64,000 nt of DNA from Alphaproteobacteria bacterium (lineage in GTDB: Bacteria; Pseudomonadota; Alphaproteobacteria; Oceanibaculales; Oceanibaculaceae): positions 310,001 through 374,000 of the forward strand of contig JAHJHR010000017.1 in NCBI GenBank assembly GCA_018823745.1, given 5' to 3'. A model generated the notes under the pieces. It had not been told where the DNA came from, made no database searches, and saw nothing but the letters and a program-made list of their open reading frames with translations. Shown one piece after another: positions 34,789 through 42,109 of this stretch (position 1 is the first letter of the stretch; each line of letters opens with the position of its first letter). A program made the position numbers and the translations under genes.

Positions 34789-37488
34789 TTATCGCTCGAT
34801 GTCCAGATGAACCGCCCGCAGCGCTGGTTCCAGCGGATCAGCCTCCACCGTGAAGTCCAGTTCCCGGCACATGCCGAGCATGGTCAGGTTTTCGGCCAGT
34901 ACCTGCCCCGTAATACGGTGCAATCCATGGCTTCGCGCATACTCGATCAGCTGGCGCATCAGAAGCCAGCCCAGCCCCTTCCCCTTCAGCGCGGAGCGGA
35001 CGAGAACGGCATATTCGCCGATCTCGCGATTGGCGTCGGCATGCAGTTCGGCGACGCCCAGCACCTCGCCGCTCTGCGCGTCCAGCGCCAGCAGCACCAG
35101 AACCCGCGCATAGTCGATCTGGGTGAATCGGGCGATGAAGGAATGCGGGAAGTCACGAACAGCAGCGAAGAAACGCTGCCGCAGATCATCCGGCGCCACC
35201 GCCTCGAAGAACCGGGTCACCAGCGCCTCGTCCTCCGGCTTTACCGCGCGCACCCGGATCTTCTGGCCATCCTGTAGTTCCAGCTGACGGGTCAACTCGC
35301 TGGGATAGGGTTGGATGGCAAAGCGCGGGTTGCGCCCGAAAGCCTGGGCGGAAGACCCGACCGAGGGCGCAACGGCGATGCGGGTATCCAGCGCCAGCAC
35401 ACCCTCTGCATCGGCCAGCATCGGGTTGATGTCCAGCTCCCGGATTTCCGGGATATCGGCGCTGAGCTGTGACAGCTTCACCAGCGTCAGCGCGATGCCG
35501 TCCAGATCGGCAGGCGGACGGTCACGATAGCCCCGCAACAGCCGGAAGATACGGGTCCGGTGGATCAGATCCTGCGCCAGACCGAGATGCAGCGGCGGCA
35601 GAGTCAGTGCACTATCAGCCACCGCCTCGACACCGACGCCCCCGGCACCGAACAGGATGACCGGCCCGAAGCTGGCATCCTCGGCAATACCGCAGATCAG
35701 CTCATGCGCGCCCTTGCGTGTCACCATCGGCTGGATCAGCAGGGTCGGGTGGCGCGCCTCCGGCCGCAGCCGCTGCACCGTCTCCAGAATCTCCCGGCCT
35801 GCGGTGACGACCGCCGCGACGCTGTCCAGATTCAGACGCACGCCGCCGACATCGGATTTATGCACGATATCGGGTGAATTGATCTTCAGTGCGACAGCGC
35901 CATGCGTGGCGATCAGGCTGGCGGCGGCTTCCCCCGCTGCTTCCGGCGTGGTCGCGGCCAGAACCACAGGCGCGGGAATATCATAGGCTTCCAGTACAGC
36001 CGACACAGCCACCGGGTCGAGCCAGGCCTGCCCCTCCGCCAGGGCGTCGCGCACCACGCGCCGGGCACGGGCGATATCCGGCACGAATTCCTCCGGCAGG
36101 CTGGGGGGCGTCTGCAGCAGGGTTTCCTGCGCCTCGGCATGGCGGACCAGATGCATGAAGGCGCGCACCGCCGCCTCCGGCGTATCGAAGCCGGGTATGC
36201 CGGCCGGGGCGAAGACCGGGTCAGCCGCTGCCGTCACCCCGGTCCAGGAGGCGAGGACCGGCTTGCCGCCGCTGCGCGCCTTATGTTCGGCCAGGGTGGC
36301 GACCACCGCCTCGGCGCAGTCAGCCGGATCGGACAGCGCCGTCGGGCAATAAATCACCAGCACGGCATCGGTCCCGGAATCGGCAAGCAGCGGCCCCAGG
36401 GCAGCGCGGTAGCGCGCCGGGCCGGCATCGCCGATGATGTCGAGCGGGTTGGCCTTCGACCAGGTCGGCGGCAGATGCGCGTCGATCGCCTGAAACGTCT
36501 CCGCCAACGGCTCGGCAAGCGTGCCGCCCAGATCGGATAATTGATCGACGGCCAGGATGCCCAGCCCGCCGCCATTGGTCAGGATCGCCAGCCGGTCGCC
36601 CCGGAACGGCGGCATGCGCCCCAGAATCGCAGCCGCATCGAAAAGTTCATGCAGATAATTCACCCGCAGCAGCCCGGCGCGCCGGAAGGCGGCGTCATAG
36701 ACCGCATCCGCCCCGGCCAGCGCCCCGGTATGCGAGGCCGCCGCCTTGGCCGCCGCCGCACTGCGGCCGCCCTTCACCACCACCACCGGCTTGCTGCGCG
36801 CCGCCGCCCGCGCAGCCGACATGAAGGCCTGCGCGTCATTGATCGATTCGATATAGAGCAGGATGGCGCGGGTCTTCGGGTCGGTGGCGAAGTAATCCAG
36901 CAGATCATCGGCATCGACATCCGCCATGTCGCCCAGCGAGGCGATGCCGGAAAACCCGATGGATTGCCGCCCCGCCCATTCGACGACCGCCGTCACCACA
37001 GCACCGGATTGGGAAATCAGCGCCAGATTGCCCGGCAGGGCCGCCCCGCGCGCGAAGCTGGCGTTCAGCCGCGCATGCGGCGACAGGATGCCCAGGCAGT
37101 TCGGCCCGACCAACCGCAACCCTGTCCGGGCTGCCGCCGCCAGCGCCGCCTCGGCCAGCGACCCCGGCCCCTTGCCAAGGCCGGCAGTGATAATGACGGC
37201 TGCCTGTATCCCGGCAGCGGCGGCATCGGCGATCACCCCTGGTACAGCGGCCGGCGGGGTGGTGATGATCGCCAGATCGACCGGCTCACCCAGATCGCCC
37301 AGCGAGGCCAGGCAGGGCGTGCCCTCGATCTCCTGGTAACGCGGATTGACGAAATGGACCGGCCCGGCAAAGCCGGCGTCGCGGATATTCTGCCAGATCA
37401 CCCGGCCCAGATTATCCGGCTTCGGGCTGGCCCCGATCATGACGACGGATCGCGGGGCGAAGACGGCCTCCAGCGCATGCGTGCTCAT
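34789..37488 (-). CDS. NDP-forming acyl-CoA synthetase fused to C-terminal GNAT acetyltransferase (Pat/PatZ-like)
   Basis: 899 residues. CoA-binding domain (VVMIGASPKPDNLGRV at about 14), ligase domain with SQSGAVVTAVVEW and the His loop AAASHTGALAGADAV, ATP-grasp domain (ALKINSPDIVHKSDVGGVRL at about 530-550), then a GNAT fold from about 740 with AVLVRSALKGKGLGWLLMRQL as the acetyl-CoA loop (QxxGxG/A variant KGKGLG). Such fusions are protein lysine acetyltransferases that control acyl-CoA synthetases, or true ADP-forming acetyl-CoA synthetases. The ligase His is kept here, so catalysis by the first part remains possible. A FixK-type promoter precedes it. Confidence 0.9.
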   Translation of the reverse strand: MSTHALEAVFAPRSVVMIGASPKPDNLGRVIWQNIRDAGFAGPVHFVNPRYQEIEGTPCLASLGDLGEPVDLAIITTPPAAVPGVIADAAAAGIQAAVIITAGLGKGPGSLAEAALAAAARTGLRLVGPNCLGILSPHARLNASFARGAALPGNLALISQSGAVVTAVVEWAGRQSIGFSGIASLGDMADVDADDLLDYFATDPKTRAILLYIESINDAQAFMSAARAAARSKPVVVVKGGRSAAAAKAAASHTGALAGADAVYDAAFRRAGLLRVNYLHELFDAAAILGRMPPFRGDRLAILTNGGGLGILAVDQLSDLGGTLAEPLAETFQAIDAHLPPTWSKANPLDIIGDAGPARYRAALGPLLADSGTDAVLVIYCPTALSDPADCAEAVVATLAEHKARSGGKPVLASWTGVTAAADPVFAPAGIPGFDTPEAAVRAFMHLVRHAEAQETLLQTPPSLPEEFVPDIARARRVVRDALAEGQAWLDPVAVSAVLEAYDIPAPVVLAATTPEAAGEAAASLIATHGAVALKINSPDIVHKSDVGGVRLNLDSVAAVVTAGREILETVQRLRPEARHPTLLIQPMVTRKGAHELICGIAEDASFGPVILFGAGGVGVEAVADSALTLPPLHLGLAQDLIHRTRIFRLLRGYRDRPPADLDGIALTLVKLSQLSADIPEIRELDINPMLADAEGVLALDTRIAVAPSVGSSAQAFGRNPRFAIQPYPSELTRQLELQDGQKIRVRAVKPEDEALVTRFFEAVAPDDLRQRFFAAVRDFPHSFIARFTQIDYARVLVLLALDAQSGEVLGVAELHADANREIGEYAVLVRSALKGKGLGWLLMRQLIEYARSHGLHRITGQVLAENLTMLGMCRELDFTVEADPLEPALRAVHLDIER

Positions 37489-37551
37489 CGCGACGATCCC
37501 TCGGTTTTGCTGACAGGAGGGCGCATCCTATCACCGGAATGTTTCGGGTCT

Positions 37552-37565
37552 TTGCGTCAGGTCAA
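37552..37565 (-). promoter_or_regulatory. FixK-type box with TAGGAT -10 element, promoter of the GNAT-fused ligase gene
   Basis: Reads TTGACCTGACGCAA on the minus strand, fitting TTG[AC]-N6-[TG]CAA. TAGGAT (37525-37530) is placed exactly where a -10 element should be for a site centred at -41.5, giving a start near 37517 and a 29-base leader to the ATG at 37488. This is the best-supported class II arrangement of the four boxes. Confidence 0.7.
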
Positions 37566-37612
37566 GAATACCCCAAAATTGTGCATTGCAAAAACACCCG
37601 GCCAACCCGACT

Positions 37613-37632
37613 TACCATCCATGCAGATGGTA
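37613..37632. promoter_or_regulatory. operator-like inverted repeat upstream of the RHH regulator
   Basis: TACCATC-N6-GATGGTA, seven exact bases per arm, immediately before the ATG at 37638. A further GGATGGT follows at 37636-37642. The position overlapping the translation start region suits autorepression by the ribbon-helix-helix protein. Confidence 0.5.
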
Positions 37633-37637
37633 TATGG

Positions 37638-38069
37638 ATGGTTAGAGTGACGGACAGACAGATGCAGGAAGCCCGACCCAGGACGCCCGACAGTGAGAAG
37701 ATCACCATCAATCTCGGCTTTGTCGATCTCGGCCAGGTCGATCTGCTGGTGCAGGAAGGCTTTTATTCCAACCGCACGGATTTCATCCGCACGGCGATCC
37801 GGGGCCAGCTGAACCGCCATGAAGATGCCGTGAAGCAATCGGTCGGGCGCAAGAAGCTCGACCTCGGCCTGCGGCACTACAGCCGCGACGACCTCGAAGC
37901 CGCCGTGGCCGCCGGCGAGATGCTGTCCATCCAGGTTCTGGGACTGGCGAGCATCGCCCAGGATGTCACCCCCGATCTTGCCCGCCGCGCCATTGCCTCG
38001 ATCAGTGTCCTCGGCTCCCTGCGGGCCAGCGCGGCGGTGAAGGCAGCTTTGGGCGACCGTATTCGATGA
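37638..38069 (+). CDS. Ribbon-helix-helix (CopG-type) regulator paired with the PHB-depolymerase-like esterase
   Basis: 143 residues. An N-terminal RHH segment (about 18-60: KITINLGFVDLGQVDLLVQE, SNRTDFIRTAIRGQLNRH) shows the strand-helix-helix pattern with the G-S-N-R-T-D-F turn. The C-terminal part (KKLDLGLRHYSRDDLEAAVAAGE, ISVLGSLRASAAVKAAL) is conserved in the regulators I know upstream of similar esterases. Start is tentative: ATG 37638 or 37662. It precedes the esterase gene by 46 bases in the same direction. Confidence 0.8.
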   Translation: MVRVTDRQMQEARPRTPDSEKITINLGFVDLGQVDLLVQEGFYSNRTDFIRTAIRGQLNRHEDAVKQSVGRKKLDLGLRHYSRDDLEAAVAAGEMLSIQVLGLASIAQDVTPDLARRAIASISVLGSLRASAAVKAALGDRIR

Positions 38070-38115
38070 CCCCGGCTTATCCCACAGCCGCCCCCTCCCA
38101 TCAGGATTTCCACTT

Positions 38116-39318
38116 ATGATCGCGTTCAACATGCAGAAGATGATCGAGGCGACCCGCCTCACCCGCGCCGGTCGTCTCGCCGAAGCGACAGCGCTGCTGC
38201 GCGGGGACAATCCGACCGGGACCCGGGCGGGAATGCGTACCGATCCGCCGGGATCGGCCCCTGACTCTGGCGGCCCGGTCATCGACATGGCCCCGCCGGC
38301 AGCCCCCGGCGCCGCCTGGAGCAAGCCCGCTCAGCCCGACAAACATTCTGACACGGGTCTGGATATCAAGATGCCGGCCGTCGCACGCGATCTGCTGGAC
38401 AAGCTGCGCCCGAAAACCCGCAAAACTCGGGGCACGCCCGGGGGGCCGGCCGTCCCGGCTGGCGCGCGCTTCGACGACCATGTCTATGCGTCAGCGGCGG
38501 GTGAGCGCGACTACAAGCTGTACATCCCCGCCGGATATGACGGGCGCACGCCGGTTCCGCTCATCGTCATGCTGCATGGCTGCACGCAGACGCCGGAGGA
38601 TTTCGCTGCCGGCACACGCATGAACGCGATTGCCGAGGAGCAAGGCTTTCTGGTTGCCTATCCGAGGCAGCCACGCTCGGCCAATCCGCAGAAATGCTGG
38701 AACTGGTTCGCTACGGAGAATCAGCAGCGCGATACCGGCGAGGCCGCCCTGATCGCCGGCATCACCCGGCAGGTCATGCGCGACCATGCCATCGATCCGG
38801 CCCGCATCTATATCGCCGGGTTATCCGCCGGCGGAGCGGCGGCGGCGATCATGGGCGCCACCTATCCCGATCTCTACGCCGCCATCGGCAGCCATTCCGG
38901 GCTGGCCTGCGGCGCCGCGCGCGATGTTCCCTCGGCCTTCGCCGCTATGCGACAGGGCGGCACGCCTGGGCCTGCCCAGACCGGCCAGCGCAGCGTGCCG
39001 ACCATCGTCTTCCATGGCGACAGTGACAAGACCGTGCATCCGGTGAACAGCGACCAGGTGATGTCGCAAAGCCGGGAGCCGATGGCCCCGCTGAAAAGCG
39101 AGACGCTGACCGGCACCACGCCGGATGGCACCGCCTTTACACGTGTCGTGGAGAGTGACGGCACGGGTACGGCGGTACTGGAGCAATGGACGATCCATGG
39201 TGGCGGCCATGCCTGGTCCGGCGGGGATGCAGCAGGCAGCTATACCGATGCAGCCGGCCCGGATGCGAGCCGCGAGATGGTACGCTTCTTTCTCGCCCAC
39301 ACCAACCCGGCCGCCTGA
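38116..39318 (+). CDS. PHB-depolymerase-family extracellular-type esterase
   Basis: 400 residues. The catalytic domain starts at about 120 (SAAGERDYKLYIPAGYDGR); the lipase box is GLSAGGAAAA (about 236), with the oxyanion loop MLHGCTQTPEDFAAGTRMN, Asp in FHGDSDKTVHP and His in GGGHAWSGGDAAGSYTD. The N-terminal 110 residues start MIAFNMQKMIEATRLTRAGR and form a low-complexity linker with no signal peptide, suggesting it is cytoplasmic despite the family name. Substrate could be a short polyester or aromatic ester. The stop codon abuts the convergent gene's stop (TGATCA). Confidence 0.88.
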   Translation: MIAFNMQKMIEATRLTRAGRLAEATALLRGDNPTGTRAGMRTDPPGSAPDSGGPVIDMAPPAAPGAAWSKPAQPDKHSDTGLDIKMPAVARDLLDKLRPKTRKTRGTPGGPAVPAGARFDDHVYASAAGERDYKLYIPAGYDGRTPVPLIVMLHGCTQTPEDFAAGTRMNAIAEEQGFLVAYPRQPRSANPQKCWNWFATENQQRDTGEAALIAGITRQVMRDHAIDPARIYIAGLSAGGAAAAIMGATYPDLYAAIGSHSGLACGAARDVPSAFAAMRQGGTPGPAQTGQRSVPTIVFHGDSDKTVHPVNSDQVMSQSREPMAPLKSETLTGTTPDGTAFTRVVESDGTGTAVLEQWTIHGGGHAWSGGDAAGSYTDAAGPDASREMVRFFLAHTNPAA

Positions 39319-40563
39319 TCAGCCGAGGAGTTTCGGCACCGGGCGGTCAATGGCGAAATCATCGAACCAGGCCTCGCGCTCGCCGGCGATCATCCGGCCG
39401 ATCAGCCGCGAGGCCAGGAAGCTGAAGGTGATGCCGTTGCCGCCATAGCCATAGGCGGCGAAAAGCCGGGGATGGTCCGGCACCGGACCGATCAGCGGCA
39501 GGCCGTCCTGGGTTTCGCCAAACGCCCCGGACCAGACGAAATCGGCGCTGGCGATGGCCTGCGGGCACAGTGCCGCCAGCTTCTTCAGCAGAATTTCGGT
39601 TTTCGCCGGCATCAGCGCATCGCGGTCTTCCGGATCGGTAATGCTGTCATCATCCTCGCCGCCGATCACGATACGGTTGTCCTGCGTGGTGCGGGCATAG
39701 AGATAATCCTCCGATGCCTCCCAGATCAGTACGCCGTCGCGCCACAGGGCGCCGGGGGCTTGCGGCACCGTGGCAATCGCCCAGCTGGACGCTGTCTGGT
39801 GCAGATCGGTCTTCAGGAAATCCGGCATGACATAGCCGGTTGCCAGCACGACGTGATCGGCCTCAATCTCGCAGCCATTCTCCAGCCCCACGATGACGCT
39901 GCGCCCGGCGGGATCATAGTGGACCGCCTGGGCATCGGCGATTCTGGCCCCCTGCGATGCCGCCTGCGCCAGCAGGGCATGCGACAGAAGCAGCGGGTCG
40001 GCATCGGCACTGCCGGAAGAGACGATTGCCGCCTCCCGGGTAAAGCCGAATTCCCGCAACAACGTCAGATAGTCCAGGTAAGTGCCCGGCAGGCCGGCGC
40101 GGGCACGCAGCTCATATTCTGCGCGCAACTCGGTCGCACCAATCTCACCGCCGGCAAGATAGAGGGTATGACGGTCCCGGAAGGCGCAGCCCAGCCCCAG
40201 CGTGTCGACCAGGGATTTCAGCCCGGAGACCGCCTGCAGGCTGCGCCGGTAAATGCCGGAGGCTTTCTCGAAACCGTAAAACCCGGTCAGCTCTGCAAGC
40301 GAGCAATCAATCTCCCATTGCAGCATCGCCGTACTGGCCGCCGTGCTGCCGAAGCCCGGCCGCTCCCGGTCGATCAGGCATATCTGGAGACCGCGCCTGC
40401 TCAGATGTTCCGCCAGCAGCGAGCCGGTGATGCCCCCGCCCACGATCAGCACATCGCAGCGCAGGTTCTGCTCCAGCACCGGGTGGTGCGGGCGCGTGAG
40501 ACCCGCCAGCCAGGGCGATCGGCCACCGCGCAGGTCATTCTGCGCGGTATTCGCTTCTTCCAT
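39319..40563 (-). CDS. FAD-dependent oxidoreductase (DAO/GlpO type)
   Basis: 414 residues. FAD-binding GGGITGSLLAEHLSRRG at about 42, a second segment LIDRERPGFGSTAASTAML, and near the C-terminus GYGGNGITFSFLASRLIG, the usual close of the amino-acid-oxidase fold. Family members oxidise amines, N-methyl amino acids or glycine. The ATG has a GGAAA site at good distance. It follows the desaturase gene with a 16-base gap, probably one transcript. Specificity unknown. Confidence 0.87.
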   Translation of the reverse strand: MEEANTAQNDLRGGRSPWLAGLTRPHHPVLEQNLRCDVLIVGGGITGSLLAEHLSRRGLQICLIDRERPGFGSTAASTAMLQWEIDCSLAELTGFYGFEKASGIYRRSLQAVSGLKSLVDTLGLGCAFRDRHTLYLAGGEIGATELRAEYELRARAGLPGTYLDYLTLLREFGFTREAAIVSSGSADADPLLLSHALLAQAASQGARIADAQAVHYDPAGRSVIVGLENGCEIEADHVVLATGYVMPDFLKTDLHQTASSWAIATVPQAPGALWRDGVLIWEASEDYLYARTTQDNRIVIGGEDDDSITDPEDRDALMPAKTEILLKKLAALCPQAIASADFVWSGAFGETQDGLPLIGPVPDHPRLFAAYGYGGNGITFSFLASRLIGRMIAGEREAWFDDFAIDRPVPKLLG

Positions 40564-40579
40564 CGGAATTTCCAGTGAG

Positions 40580-41659
40580 TTAGGGCTGTTTTACGGCACA
40601 GGAGCGAAACGACACCATCCGCCCGGCCTCCTCGTCCCACAGCGCTGCGCCCCAGGCCTTGAGCGCGAAGTGCGGCTTCATGACGTAGGCGGTGCGGAAG
40701 GACGGGTCCGCCTGATGGCAGGCCTCAAGGCTGTAATTCGGAATGCGGGGGTTCAAATGGTGGATATGGTGGAAGCCGATATTGCCGGTGAACCATTGCA
40801 GAAGGCGCGGCAATTCCAGATAGGAACTGCCCCGCAGCGCAGCCGCGACCGGGTCCCATTCTTCCTGGCGCGCCCATAGCGCCTGCTCGAAGCGATGCTG
40901 CACGGAGAACAGCCACACCCCGATCATCGCCGCGAAGACGATGATTGGTACCTGCACCATCGCCACCTCACCGAAGCCGACGACCATGCCCAGGCCGACT
41001 ATCACGGCGACAAGTGCCAGATTGGTCAGATACACCGCGCGTCTTTCGCGCGCCCAGCTGCGCGGCGTATCGAAGGGCAGCCGGTAGAGCAGCAGGAACA
41101 CGAAGGGCGGCAGCACGACCCAGGACATGATCGGATGCTGGAACAGCCGGTAGACCCAGCGTCGCAGCGGCGACATGGCGCGATATTCCGCCACGGTCAT
41201 GCAGCCGGAATAGATGTCACTCGGCGCCGGTCGGCGGTCCAGATTGTTCCAATGGGCGTGATGGCCGGCATGCTGGCGCCGCCACATCTGATAGGGCGTG
41301 AAGGTGAACAGGCTGCACAGCGCCCCCACAGCATCATTGGTTCGGCGCGAGCGGAAGAACGACCCGTGCCCGCAATCATGCTGGATGATGAAGATCCGCA
41401 CGACAAACCCGGCCGCGAGGACCGCAAGGCCCAATGTGGCGAGATAGGACCAGGAAAGCGTCCAGTACATCAGGGCGCAGATTGCCAGGAACGGCAGGAA
41501 GGAATTCGCCATCTGCCAGAGACTGCGCCTCGGCACGGCCCCTTCATAGGGCTGTGCCACGCGGCGCAGCGTCGGGCCATCCATTTTCTGGTTCATTCCG
41601 CGGCCCATCCCCTGATCAAGCGAAGTGTTGACCCGCTTTATAGGAACATGGGGCTGCAT
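40580..41659 (-). CDS. Membrane fatty acid desaturase
   Basis: 359 residues from the longest start. Three His boxes of the di-iron desaturase family are present: HDCGHGSF (about 94), HAGHHAHWNNLD (about 130) and HHIHHLNP (about 300), with pairs of membrane helices between them. It would introduce a double bond into membrane acyl chains using oxygen. Start is uncertain: an ATG at 41596 (MNQKMDGPT) with an AGGGGATGG site may be the real one, since a TATAAAG that could be a -10 element lies at about 41635. Followed by the FAD oxidoreductase gene. Confidence 0.88.
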   Translation of the reverse strand: MQPHVPIKRVNTSLDQGMGRGMNQKMDGPTLRRVAQPYEGAVPRRSLWQMANSFLPFLAICALMYWTLSWSYLATLGLAVLAAGFVVRIFIIQHDCGHGSFFRSRRTNDAVGALCSLFTFTPYQMWRRQHAGHHAHWNNLDRRPAPSDIYSGCMTVAEYRAMSPLRRWVYRLFQHPIMSWVVLPPFVFLLLYRLPFDTPRSWARERRAVYLTNLALVAVIVGLGMVVGFGEVAMVQVPIIVFAAMIGVWLFSVQHRFEQALWARQEEWDPVAAALRGSSYLELPRLLQWFTGNIGFHHIHHLNPRIPNYSLEACHQADPSFRTAYVMKPHFALKAWGAALWDEEAGRMVSFRSCAVKQP

Positions 41660-42109
41660 TCTTCCCGCCTGGTACAGTGATAATATGATGAAATAACCGG
41701 TCAGACGCCCGGTTGTTCCCTCCCCCTCCCTGGGCTCTTCTCTGGTATTGAAGTGCCTTTTCGTTCACGGGGAGCTGCGTTTCAAGGAAAGCGGATGCCG
41801 CACGCAATAGTAGCATCACCCCCTCCCGAACATCCAAGAACTGCGGAAAAATAGAAAAATACACATATCGATAATTACTTGATAAAACCAAGACAATATG
41901 AGAGAAAATTCAGAATTACGGGAAAACAAAGATACGATCAGATCAAAATAAGATTTAAATAACAAATAACATAAAATAAATTCTTCCATAAAATATTATC
42001 TCTTATTTTATTAATTCATATAAATTCACAAAAAATCTTATTTTTTGGGGTATCATTATAAGAATACAGCGCCAGGGCGATTGAAACGCCGGCGCGGAAA
42101 GACAGCAAA
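41660..42109. other. Non-coding gap with an AT-rich island upstream of the CheB/CheR-type sensor gene
   Basis: No gene seen in 450 bases. From about 41,840 to 42,065 the sequence is dominated by A and T (long AATAA/TTATTTT runs), unlike the GC-rich surroundings. It contains an 8-bp inverted repeat ATAAAATA-N8-TATTTTAT (41988-42011). The likely promoter of the sensor gene lies near its right edge. Such patches are typical targets of H-NS-like or MucR-type proteins, or of curved-DNA promoters; a recent insertion is the alternative. Confidence 0.75.
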
